Below are positions 1 through 5,048 of a stretch of 5,048 bases of DNA, piece by piece. The notes beneath the pieces were generated by a model. That model had not been told where the DNA came from and did not search any database. It worked only from the letters and a program-made list of their open reading frames with translations. How positions within the stretch are numbered: position 1 is the first letter of the stretch; each line of letters starts with the position of its first letter. This DNA is from Lachnoclostridium phytofermentans (GTDB taxonomy: Bacteria > Bacillota > Clostridia > Lachnospirales > Lachnospiraceae), in the NCBI GenBank assembly GCA_003526525.1, contig DPVV01000464.1, forward strand, positions 1 through 5,048, in the 5' to 3' direction. The translations under genes were made by a program, and so were the position numbers.

Positions 1-477
1 CTCGTGAGAACCTACGGTAACGATGTACTTCGAACTGCATATATGTATGTAAAAGATCTTCACATAGCAGAGGATATCTTTCAAGATGTATTTATCAAGG
101 TTAATAATCATCTACATACATTTCAGGGGAATAGTAGTATTAAAACTTGGATTTTAAGAATTACAATCAATACCTGCAAAGATTATATAAAGAGTGCATA
201 CCATCGAAAAATGGTTCCGATGGAGGAATTTTTAGAAGATTCCATTGTATCGGAGAGTGATTTTGATGCAGTGGAGCGAGAAGAAACCATACATACCGTA
301 AAGGAAGCTGTAATGTCCTTACCGGAACACTACCGTTCGGTTATCCTTTGTGTGTACTATGATGAACTTAGTATGGAGGAAACTGCAAAAGCACTAGACT
401 TGCCAGTTGGGACTGTAAAAAGTCGATTGGCACGAGCAAAAGAAAAATTAAAAGAACTTATGGAAGGGAGGATATAG
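1..477 (+). CDS. ECF-family (sigma-70 group 4) RNA polymerase sigma factor, 5' end cut by window
   Basis: An alternative sigma factor that would direct RNA polymerase to a small regulon when released from its anti-sigma partner. Numbering from the GTG at 4, region 2 covers about residues 4-65: the -10 recognition/core-binding helices include AEDIFQDVFIKV (22-33) and the F-x-G-x-S-S-I-K-T-W-I block near 40-50. Region 4 covers about 98-154, with SLPEHYR (105-111) and the helix-turn-helix ending in L-P-V-G-T-V-K-S-R-L-x-R-A-K. There are no extra C-terminal domains. The GTG at 4 is probably not the true start: codon 1-3 (Leu) is in frame and L-V-R-T-Y-G resembles the inside of the usual first helix, so roughly 15-20 residues are missing upstream. 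The TAG stop lies one base before the next gene, as expected for a sigma/anti-sigma operon. Family assignment is firm; the signal and regulon cannot be read here. Confidence 0.95.
   Translation, partial: LVRTYGNDVLRTAYMYVKDLHIAEDIFQDVFIKVNNHLHTFQGNSSIKTWILRITINTCKDYIKSAYHRKMVPMEEFLEDSIVSESDFDAVEREETIHTVKEAVMSLPEHYRSVILCVYYDELSMEETAKALDLPVGTVKSRLARAKEKLKELMEGRI
466..471 (+). promoter_or_regulatory. Ribosome binding site of the anti-sigma-like gene, inside the sigma gene
   Basis: GGGAGG lies seven bases before the ATG at 479 and within the last codons of the sigma factor gene. Only one base separates the TAG of the first gene from this ATG. The layout supports the 479 start over the in-frame ATG at 512 and suggests translational coupling, keeping the two proteins in proportion. 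Confidence 0.8.
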
Positions 478-478
478 T

Positions 479-1570
479 ATGAAAAAGAATATAGAAAAAG
501 AAAACAATACTATGATTCAATCTGATTTGATGTCAGACCCTTTCTTTGATTCGTTAAAAAAGCAATTAGACGAATCATTAGACCTAGAGAATATTATGGT
601 GAGTGAGGATTTAATCCAGTCCACCTTAAGGGCTATCGAAATAAAGAAAGAGACTGCGTTTCATGAGGATGATAGCGTAACTACAAAGGAAAAAGCAACA
701 CTACCGTCAGAGGAAAAAGAGATAATTTCCATTGAGAAACAAAGAGAAGGAAAAAGAGAAGGAAAAAGAGAAGCAAAAAAAGAAGTAAAAAGAGAGAACC
801 AAAGTAAGAACAAGAGAAAAATCATAAAGTATATTGGTACATGGGGTTCCGTAGTTGCAGCAAGTATCCTAATTTTTTATTTGGGAGGACAGGGTTTGTT
901 ATCTCAACTTATGGAAGGTAAATCAATATCCATGGAAGATACTAACTTAGGTTCATCAGAATCAAGCAGTGAGGTACGTTTAGGATCTTTGGATAAAGAA
1001 GGTTCAAATACCTCCTTTGACACTGTGACACCTATCGAGAGAGATGTTACAACAGGGAATGAAGAACAAGAGCTTCAAATTGAACTTAAGAAAAATTACG
1101 AGCTAGATTCTAATGATAAAGGCCTAGAGGATGAAAAGGTATCTGTAACGAGTCAGGACAGTTTGAGTGATAAAACTGATACAACAATGGAGCCTCAGGC
1201 GAATGGATATAATTTGAATCCAGATGGAGGATCAAGAAAAGCTTTTAATTATGCCATGGAAGACATTAACTTATTGAACGATGTCAATACTGTGAAAGTT
1301 AATTTGGATAGTAGCGATGAGGAAAAGATTAAAGATATTATGCTCCTTATGCCTTCGAAACATTTGCATCTAACAACAGAAGATCCTGCCCAGAAGATAA
1401 AGTATATAATTTCTATCCCATTGACAGAAGAAGATGAGATTGTATATTTCATAAATGATACGGAAGTTCTTATAAAAACCTATGGGAATGAGGGAATAGT
1501 AACGTCTACCTCTTATGAGGTCGATCAGGACTATGACTTGATTCAAGACATCGAAAATATATTACAGTAA
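479..1570 (+). CDS. Putative single-pass membrane anti-sigma factor, non-zinc type
   Basis: A 363-residue protein inferred to hold the upstream ECF sigma factor inactive at the membrane and release it on an extracytoplasmic signal. The role rests mainly on its position (one base after the sigma gene) and its topology. Residues 1-116 are hydrophilic and predicted cytoplasmic, with a V-S-E-D-L-I-x-x-T-L segment (41-50) of the sort I associate with Clostridia anti-sigma factors. Residues 86-105 are a charged E-x-K-R repeat. One membrane span lies at about 117-137, preceded by K/R residues, giving an N-in topology. Residues 150-250 form a Ser/Asp/Glu-rich linker, and 252-363 look like a small folded extracytoplasmic domain. 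The H-x3-C-x2-C zinc motif of ZAS anti-sigma factors is absent; the protein has no cysteine at all. I do not recognise the C-terminal domain. The alternative is an unrelated membrane protein in the same operon. Confidence 0.75.
   Translation: MKKNIEKENNTMIQSDLMSDPFFDSLKKQLDESLDLENIMVSEDLIQSTLRAIEIKKETAFHEDDSVTTKEKATLPSEEKEIISIEKQREGKREGKREAKKEVKRENQSKNKRKIIKYIGTWGSVVAASILIFYLGGQGLLSQLMEGKSISMEDTNLGSSESSSEVRLGSLDKEGSNTSFDTVTPIERDVTTGNEEQELQIELKKNYELDSNDKGLEDEKVSVTSQDSLSDKTDTTMEPQANGYNLNPDGGSRKAFNYAMEDINLLNDVNTVKVNLDSSDEEKIKDIMLLMPSKHLHLTTEDPAQKIKYIISIPLTEEDEIVYFINDTEVLIKTYGNEGIVTSTSYEVDQDYDLIQDIENILQ
734..793 (+). repeat. 12-bp tandem repeat encoding E-x-K-R tetrapeptides
   Basis: Five in-frame 12-base units lie inside the anti-sigma-like gene. 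The units at 746-757 and 758-769 are identical (GAAGGAAAAAGA); 770-781 and 782-793 are close variants, and 734-745 is a more diverged copy. They encode E-K-Q-R, E-G-K-R twice, E-A-K-K and E-V-K-R, probably a charged helix just before the membrane span. Because the unit is a multiple of three, copy changes would alter length without a frameshift. Confidence 0.85.
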
Positions 1571-1592
1571 TGATTAATAAATACAAAGAAGT

Positions 1593-1652
1593 AAAAAAGG
1601 ACTATAACGGTTAAGACAAGAAAATTGATCTCATCGTTATAGTCCTTTTCTT
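1593..1652 (+). terminator. Rho-independent terminator, probably bidirectional
   Basis: A perfect 15-bp inverted repeat: AAAAGGACTATAACG at 1595-1609 pairs with CGTTATAGTCCTTTT at 1635-1649 around a 25-base loop. The right arm ends in a T-rich tract (TTTTCTT), serving the sigma/anti-sigma operon. The left arm is preceded by more A residues (A6 at 1593-1598), which is a T-tract on the minus strand. The element can therefore also end the convergent gene, whose stop is at 1720. It lies 24 bases past the + strand stop at 1570. The loop is longer than typical. Confidence 0.85.
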
Positions 1653-1719
1653 ATGTTATGAGAGACTATTACCCTCATGTTAGTCCATTATTCAGCTCTG
1701 TAGTCTTTTCCTCAGAAGA

Positions 1720-1971
1720 TTATTCTGTTTCATAGGATGATTCTTCGGCTAAAGATTCTGTAGGTTCACTTGTAATGTTGATGGAAACATATTCGCGACT
1801 ATCATTTGAACTAGAAGAATCTGTCATGTCAAAATCATCTAGGTCATCCTCTAAATCATCAAAATCATCTGGTGTTTCTTTACAGATATATTTTTTGCAA
1901 AAATAATATGCACCACATGCAAGAGCACCAATGGATACTACACCTGCAACGAATTTAAAGAATTTTTTCAT
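1720..1971 (-). CDS. Small membrane-anchored acidic protein, function unknown
   Basis: An 83-residue protein with a short basic N-terminus (M-K-K-F-F-K), one hydrophobic segment at about residues 6-24, then C-K-K-Y-I-C-K and a strongly acidic stretch at 35-51 made largely of Asp, Glu, Phe and Leu. The tail to residue 83 is rich in Ser and Glu. The positive residues on both sides of the span leave the topology open; a cytoplasmic or an outward acidic tail are both possible. A-L-A-C at 16-19 loosely resembles a lipobox, but hydrophobic residues continue past it, so a plain membrane anchor seems likelier. The start is supported by AAAGGAG (1985 to 1979 on the minus strand) seven bases before ATG. 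It is convergent with the anti-sigma-like gene and divergent from the chemotaxis receptor. Similar short anchor-plus-acidic-tail proteins are, to my recollection, common in Lachnospiraceae, but I know no assigned function. Confidence 0.72.
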   Translation of the reverse strand: MKKFFKFVAGVVSIGALACGAYYFCKKYICKETPDDFDDLEDDLDDFDMTDSSSSNDSREYVSINITSEPTESLAEESSYETE

Positions 1972-1978
1972 GGTAGAA

Positions 1979-1985
1979 CTCCTTT
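1979..1985 (-). promoter_or_regulatory. Ribosome binding site of the small acidic membrane protein
   Basis: On the minus strand AAAGGAG is followed by seven bases and then the ATG at 1971. This strong site is the main reason to accept such a short open frame as a real gene. Confidence 0.8.
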
Positions 1986-2104
1986 CATTTACAAATATCA
2001 GTATCTGTCAATTTATATAGTATTTATTCATTATAATTCGGATTTATGAAAAAAGAAAGTAAAAGTTCTATAAATAATAAATTATTCCATTCATGGATGT
2101 TTTT

Positions 2105-2160
2105 TATAATTTGACTTAATAATAATTACTAAAAAAATCGATATTATTATACAAATTATA
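2105..2160. repeat. Nested AT-rich inverted repeat
   Basis: Outer arms TATAATTTG (2105-2113) and CAAATTATA (2152-2160) are perfect complements. Inner arms ATAATAAT (2119-2126) and ATTATTAT (2143-2150) are also perfect. They are separated by an unequal bulge (5 versus 1 base) and a 16-base loop. All but one pair is A-T, so a folded form would be weak and chance is a real possibility in such biased sequence. It could be an operator or a cruciform-prone site. Confidence 0.35.
2117..2144 (+). promoter_or_regulatory. Weak candidate sigma-D (FliA-type) promoter
   Basis: TAAT at 2117-2120, sixteen bases, then ATCGATAT at 2137-2144 resembles the Firmicute motility sigma-D pattern TAAA-N15-GCCGATAT (six of eight bases in the -10). 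Chemotaxis receptors are often in that regulon, which is why the site deserves mention. It overlaps the nested inverted repeat, lies about 150 bases before the start codon, and AT-rich DNA gives such matches by chance. Confidence 0.22.
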
Positions 2161-2239
2161 GTCTATATAAACAAAAATTCACAAGTTTAAACATTGACTA
2201 TATATGGAAATAAAGGTAAGCTTAAGGAAGAGAATCATT

Positions 2240-2248
2240 TGCTATAAT
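2240..2248 (+). promoter_or_regulatory. Extended -10 promoter of the chemotaxis receptor gene
   Basis: TGCTATAAT is a perfect extended -10 element (TG-N-TATAAT) for the housekeeping sigma factor. No good -35 is present at the right distance (GCTTAA at 2220-2225 with a 17-base spacer is the best), which extended -10 promoters tolerate. Transcription would begin near 2255, giving a leader of about 43 bases. A separate TTGACT at 2194-2199 has no acceptable -10 partner. Confidence 0.6.
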
Positions 2249-2260
2249 TTAGTGGGAGAG

Positions 2261-2281
2261 TTTCGTTATATACAAACGAAA
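2261..2281 (+). other. Short leader hairpin next to the receptor Shine-Dalgarno
   Basis: TTTCGTT (2261-2267) pairs perfectly with AACGAAA (2275-2281) around a 7-base loop. If transcription starts near 2255, the hairpin sits close to the 5' end of the message. Its last base is the first base of the AAGGAG ribosome binding site. It might protect the message end or modulate ribosome access; this is inference from the sequence alone. Confidence 0.5.
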
Positions 2282-2295
2282 AGGAGCATGGAGGT
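2281..2295 (+). promoter_or_regulatory. Two tandem Shine-Dalgarno sequences before the receptor gene
   Basis: AAGGAG (2281-2286) is eleven bases before the ATG at 2298. GGAGGT (2290-2295) is only two bases before that ATG but eleven before the next in-frame ATG at 2307 (residue 4). Either start is plausible; they differ by three residues. I keep 2298. An ATG at 2288 between them opens only a nine-codon frame and has no usable spacing. Confidence 0.6.
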
Positions 2296-2297
2296 CA

Positions 2298-4364
2298 ATG
2301 AAAAAAATGAAATCTAATAAACATTTTTTTAATTTTAACAGCATTCGTATTAAAGTGTTAGGATCTTATCTATTGTTACTTGGATTAGTTATAACGGTTG
2401 GAGTATTATCGTATTGGAATGCATCAAATACCATTATAAAAAACTACAAAAACTCGACAAAGCAGTCCCTAGACCTGCTAAGAGAGCACATTGAGTATGG
2501 CTTTGATTCAGTAAAGACAACAGCTGTGGAGTACTTAATGAATCCAGACTTAAACCAATACTTAAGTGGTGGCTATGAATCGGATAATGTTAGGCAAAGT
2601 AAATTTTATAATAGTATGAAAACAGAGATATTGACAAAGGCATCTGCAAATCATTTTATCAGTAATATTTACTTCTTTAGTGATACCGTAAATCCTTTAT
2701 CTACGAATAGAAAATTACCTCTAGGTATGTATTCTTCTTATAAAAACAGTGAACAGGGAAAAACGGTTTTAGAAAGTAGTAATACATATCAATGGGTAAA
2801 GGGGACCTCTGTAATTGATGAATCTCTTAAAATAAATAAAGAATCTTATGCGATACGATTGGTAAAAGCGTTTAAAGAAATGGATGCTTTCTTAGCAATT
2901 GATATTAAAACGGATGCAATCTTAAATATCATCAATAAAGTTGATGTTGGGGAAAAGGGTTATCTGAGCTTTATCTCCTCAGATGGTATGGAACTTCATA
3001 AAGATGGTGATTGGGAAACATTAATAATAGATACTAATTTTTATAACATGGCAAGAGAAGGAGAGATTTTAGAAGGAGAGTTTAAGGAAGTATCTTTCCT
3101 TGAAAATGACTATATCTTTTTATACGAAATGGTTGGTGATACAAACACTATGGTGTGTACACTGATTCCGAATAGTGAGCTAGTTAGCCAAGCAACAAGT
3201 ATTAAATATGTTGCTATGAGTGCTATGCTTGTGGCAAGTGTTTTAGTCGTTCTGATTGGAGGCAGCATTTATCATCGGATTAGTGGCTCAATGAAGTACA
3301 TGATAACAAATATGAGATTAATTGCGGGGGGGCAGATTAATACAAGATTTCAAAGAAAACATAAGGATGAATTTATGGAGCTATCTGGTCATCTAAATAG
3401 TATGATGGATGGTATTCATAACCTTTTATTAGAAGTGAAATCCGTGAGTAATCAAGTCTTAACGATGTCTGTAAAAGTTTCAAAGTCTTCCGAGATATTT
3501 GCAGAATCATCAAATCAGATTTCTTGTGCTATGAATGATATCGAGGAGGGATTATCGAGTCAGGCAACGGATTCGATATCTTGTATGAATAAGTTAGATG
3601 ATTTGGCATCTCAGATCGGCTTAGTCGATGATGGAACGAGGAAAATGCAAGATATTGCGGGTAAAACCAAGGAATCCATACACGAGAGTCTTAGTCAAAT
3701 GGAAGATTTAAGAGAAAAGGCGACCAAAACAAATCATATTACGCAGACTGTTATTGAATCGATAAAAGAATTACATATTCAATCTAGTGCAATTGGGCAG
3801 ATTATTAAAACAATCAATGAGATTGCAGATGAAACAACGCTTCTTTCTTTAAATGCTTCCATAGAGGCAGCGAGAGCAGGGGATGCAGGGCGTGGTTTTC
3901 TGGTAGTAGCAGAAGAGATTAAAAAGTTAGCAGCACAATCCATTGCAGCTACCGATGAAGTTAGAGTAATCGTTGATAAAATTAACAAAAAAACAATTTC
4001 CGCAGTAACAAGTGCAGAACTTGCTGGTGAGACGATAACCTCGCAGGAGCAGGCAGTTCGTAATGCAAAAGGTGCATTTGATGAACTAACATTGGAAGTT
4101 GAGAATTTAATGATTACAATACATAATATATTTGATCAAGTGAACAGGATGCAAAATAGAAAACAAGAATCTTTGACTGATATGGAGAATATATCAGCGG
4201 TGATTGAAGAGATCGTTTCTTCTGCTACATCGGTAGGAGAAAAGACCTTAAGTCAGTCAGAAACTGCAAATGGCTTATATAATACTTCAGAAGAGATGGT
4301 TCGACAGGCAAACAAGTTAATGAAGACGTTAGAACAGTTTGAAATTGAAGAAAAGAAGATATAG
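2298..4364 (+). CDS. Transmembrane methyl-accepting chemotaxis protein (Cache-like sensor, HAMP, MCP signalling domain)
   Basis: A 688-residue receptor that would bind a ligand outside the cell and control CheA kinase through CheW. Order: basic N-terminus, membrane span at 19-40, extracellular sensor at about 41-303, second span at 304-324, HAMP at about 325-378 (with a D-E-F and L-N-S-M signature near 357-369), then the long coiled-coil signalling domain to about 680. The sensor resembles a double-Cache fold, judged by the A-F-L-A-I-D-I stretch (197-203) and [14 protein letters not shown] (217-230). The hairpin tip is intact, with [17 protein letters not shown] at 518-534; the key tip Asn519, Glu523 and Arg526 are kept. 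E637-E638 sits in a perfect methylation consensus (S-A-x-x-E-E-x-x-S-S); E416-E417 is a looser candidate. No C-terminal CheR/CheB tether pentapeptide is visible. The ligand cannot be told. It seems transcribed alone, from its own promoter. Confidence 0.96.
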   Translation: MKKMKSNKHFFNFNSIRIKVLGSYLLLLGLVITVGVLSYWNASNTIIKNYKNSTKQSLDLLREHIEYGFDSVKTTAVEYLMNPDLNQYLSGGYESDNVRQSKFYNSMKTEILTKASANHFISNIYFFSDTVNPLSTNRKLPLGMYSSYKNSEQGKTVLESSNTYQWVKGTSVIDESLKINKESYAIRLVKAFKEMDAFLAIDIKTDAILNIINKVDVGEKGYLSFISSDGMELHKDGDWETLIIDTNFYNMAREGEILEGEFKEVSFLENDYIFLYEMVGDTNTMVCTLIPNSELVSQATSIKYVAMSAMLVASVLVVLIGGSIYHRISGSMKYMITNMRLIAGGQINTRFQRKHKDEFMELSGHLNSMMDGIHNLLLEVKSVSNQVLTMSVKVSKSSEIFAESSNQISCAMNDIEEGLSSQATDSISCMNKLDDLASQIGLVDDGTRKMQDIAGKTKESIHESLSQMEDLREKATKTNHITQTVIESIKELHIQSSAIGQIIKTINEIADETTLLSLNASIEAARAGDAGRGFLVVAEEIKKLAAQSIAATDEVRVIVDKINKKTISAVTSAELAGETITSQEQAVRNAKGAFDELTLEVENLMITIHNIFDQVNRMQNRKQESLTDMENISAVIEEIVSSATSVGEKTLSQSETANGLYNTSEEMVRQANKLMKTLEQFEIEEKKI
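3326..3332 (+). repeat. G7 homopolymer in the HAMP coding region
   Basis: Seven consecutive G residues span the codons of Ala343-Gly344-Gly345 (GCG GGG GGG) in the receptor gene. Glycine is expected here in HAMP, but using GGG twice after GCG in an AT-rich gene is unusual. Slippage by one base would shift the frame before the signalling domain. Confidence 0.8.
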
Positions 4365-4368
4365 AGTA

Positions 4369-4412
4369 TATGCATTTGCCCAATATGTAATAGTTTCAGT
4401 TGCAAAAGCATA
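4369..4412 (+). other. Imperfect inverted repeat after the receptor gene
   Basis: TATGCATTTGC (4369-4379) pairs with GCAAAAGCATA (4402-4412) with one mismatch and a 22-base loop. It starts five bases after the receptor stop. No T-tract follows, so it is not a classical terminator; it may be a weak transcript-end or processing structure. No other terminator is visible before the next gene, so read-through transcription is possible. Confidence 0.35.
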
Positions 4413-4423
4413 GGTTTAGGAGT

Positions 4424-4443
4424 TAAGATACATAAGATATAAA
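4424..4443 (+). promoter_or_regulatory. Weak promoter candidates for the flavoprotein gene
   Basis: TTGCAA at 4400-4405 with TAAGAT at 4424-4429 (18-base spacer) is the best two-part match. TATAAA at 4438-4443 is an alternative -10 without a good -35. In such AT-rich sequence neither is strong. The 144-base gap after the receptor gene makes an independent promoter reasonable. Confidence 0.25.
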
Positions 4444-4508
4444 TATTACATAGACTAGAAATTTGTTATTACAAAAAGGCAGAAAAAAGCCAGAAAGAGG
4501 TTAATCGT

Positions 4509-5015
4509 ATGAAAGTAATACTGGTAAACGGAAGCCCGCATGAAAAGGGATGCACTTATACGGCACTTACGGAAGTATCGAAAACGCTAATAGAAGAAGG
4601 AATAGATACTGAAATTTTTTGGTTAGGTACGAAACCAATTGCTGGATGCATTGCTTGTCAAAGCTGTGCCAAAACAGGAGATTGTGTATTCCATGATAAA
4701 GTAAACGAGTTTCTTGATTTAGCAGAAGGAGCAGATGGATTTATCTTTGGTTCACCGGTTCATTATGCCGCTGCAAGTGGTGCAATTACTTCTTTTATGG
4801 ATCGTGTTTTCTACTGTGATTCTTTAGGTAAAGGAAATACAACATTCTATATGAAGCCTGCAGCAGCAGTAATCTCAGCAAGAAGAGCAGGAACTACAGC
4901 GACATTTGATCAGCTCATAAAATACTTTACGATTAAAGAGATGCCTGTAGTCTCCTCAAGGTATTGGAATATGGTTCATGGTGCAAAACCGGAGTATGTA
5001 TTGAAGGATGAATAG
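4509..5015 (+). CDS. Flavodoxin-fold NAD(P)H-dependent FMN reductase / iron-sulfur flavoprotein-like, ended early by an in-frame TAG
   Basis: A flavin-binding redox protein predicted to be cytoplasmic, passing electrons from NAD(P)H through FMN; the physiological acceptor is unknown. The FMN phosphate loop is visible as N-G-S-P-H-x-x-G-C-T (7-16). Cysteines 47, 50, 53 and 59 form C-x2-C-x2-C-x5-C, which fits the compact cluster motif of iron-sulfur flavoproteins (C-x2-C-x2-C-x4-7-C), so a [4Fe-4S] cluster is possible but not proven. G-S-P-V-H-Y (81-86) is a second flavin-contact loop, and S-A-R-R-A-G-T-T-A-T-F (123-133) and V-V-S-S-x-Y-W-N-M-V-H-G (147-158) are family-typical. The start is supported by AGAGG (4496-4500), eight bases before ATG. 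The 168 residues are short for this family as I remember it (usually near 190-210), and homology seems to continue past the stop. Either a pseudogene or a readthrough product. Confidence 0.88.
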   Translation: MKVILVNGSPHEKGCTYTALTEVSKTLIEEGIDTEIFWLGTKPIAGCIACQSCAKTGDCVFHDKVNEFLDLAEGADGFIFGSPVHYAAASGAITSFMDRVFYCDSLGKGNTTFYMKPAAAVISARRAGTTATFDQLIKYFTIKEMPVVSSRYWNMVHGAKPEYVLKDE

Positions 5016-5048
5016 GGTCTATATACAATTCGAGTTCTAGCTAGAAAT
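5016..5048 (+). pseudogene. In-frame continuation of the flavoprotein reading frame beyond TAG
   Basis: The eleven codons after the TAG, in the same frame, read G-L-Y-T-I-R-V-L-A-R-N and stay open to the window end. As I remember the family, the D-E residues are followed by an acidic residue and then G-L-Q-T-M-R-x-L-x-R-N-M-A-W, so this looks like the proper next segment with only the codon before Gly replaced by TAG. A GAG-to-TAG change would explain it. The rest of the C-terminal helix lies outside the window. Confidence 0.7.

Larger units (their letters stand above)
1972..2297. other. Divergent AT-rich intergenic region
   Basis: These 326 bases separate the minus-strand small gene from the + strand receptor gene and contain no credible coding frame. 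The region is almost entirely A/T between about 2030 and 2200. What I can support in it: the ribosome binding site of the small gene, an extended -10 promoter at 2240-2248, a leader hairpin at 2261-2281 and the receptor Shine-Dalgarno sequences. Weaker candidates are a sigma-D-like site (2117-2144), a nested inverted repeat (2105-2160) and a minus-strand TATAAT (2035 to 2030) that could serve the small gene but has no good -35. Confidence 0.7.

Noticed and set aside
1249..1452. Minus-strand 67-codon open frame
   Set aside because: It lies wholly inside the anti-sigma-like gene, has no convincing ribosome binding site or domain, and is best explained as a shadow frame.
1658..1678. Second small hairpin (ATGAG/CTCAT) before the small gene stop
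   Set aside because: Only five base pairs with an 11-base loop and no T-tract; indistinguishable from chance.
1954..1971. Lipoprotein signal in the small acidic protein (A-L-A-C at residues 16-19)
   Set aside because: Hydrophobic and aromatic residues continue directly after Cys19 and the lipobox is a poor match, so a simple membrane anchor fits better.
2006..2011. Minus-strand TTGACA as the -35 for the small gene
   Set aside because: A -10 at 16-18 bases would overlap the ribosome binding site region and no TATAAT-like sequence is there.
2194..2222. TTGACT as the -35 of a promoter with TAAGCT
   Set aside because: Spacing is right but the -10 matches only three of six consensus bases; the extended -10 at 2240-2248 is far better.
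2288..2317. Nine-codon frame starting at the ATG between the two Shine-Dalgarno sequences, as a possible leader peptide
   Set aside because: The AAGGAG is only one base from this ATG, too close for efficient initiation, and the peptide shows no regulatory pattern.
3779..3988. Minus-strand 69-codon open frame
   Set aside because: It is antisense to the highly conserved receptor tip, whose codon bias creates the open frame; no independent gene signals.
5013..5015. Genome-wide TAG reassignment (for example to pyrrolysine) as the reason for the interrupted flavoprotein
   Set aside because: TAG also ends the sigma factor gene (475-477) and the receptor gene (4362-4364) at natural family ends, so TAG works as a stop; local readthrough or mutation is simpler.

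Overview
The window is AT-rich, with tightly spaced genes, strong AGGAGG-like ribosome binding sites and Clostridia-type proteins. It looks like chromosomal DNA of a low-GC anaerobic Firmicute, most likely a Lachnospiraceae member (the Lachnoclostridium phytofermentans group is a reasonable guess, made from protein style only). I see no mobile element, CRISPR array, tRNA or rRNA.

Left part (1-1570, + strand): an ECF-type RNA polymerase sigma factor whose first residues lie outside the window, followed one base after its stop by a single-pass membrane protein. The second protein is best read as the cognate anti-sigma factor: a cytoplasmic N-terminal part, one membrane span and a large extracytoplasmic part. 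The pair forms a translationally coupled signalling operon. A strong hairpin at about 1595-1649, with an A-tract on one side and a T-rich tract on the other, ends it and probably also ends the convergent gene coming from the right.

Middle (1720-2297): a small minus-strand gene for an 83-residue membrane-anchored, very acidic protein of unknown function. A 326-base, extremely AT-rich divergent intergenic region follows. It holds a good extended -10 promoter for the next gene, a short hairpin in the leader next to the Shine-Dalgarno sequence, and weaker candidate elements.

Right part (2298-5048, + strand): a full-length transmembrane methyl-accepting chemotaxis protein (Cache-like extracellular sensor, HAMP, signalling hairpin). 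After it comes a flavodoxin-fold NAD(P)H-dependent FMN reductase / iron-sulfur flavoprotein-like gene. This last gene meets an in-frame TAG at 5013-5015, yet the same frame continues with residues (G-L-x-T-x-R-x-L-x-R-N) that look like the normal next segment of the family. It therefore appears to be interrupted by a nonsense codon, or read through.

The themes are signal sensing (sigma/anti-sigma, chemotaxis receptor) and redox chemistry. Apart from the sigma/anti-sigma pair, nothing shows that the genes act in one pathway. I did not find a convincing new multi-gene system. The most interesting observation is the interrupted flavoprotein.
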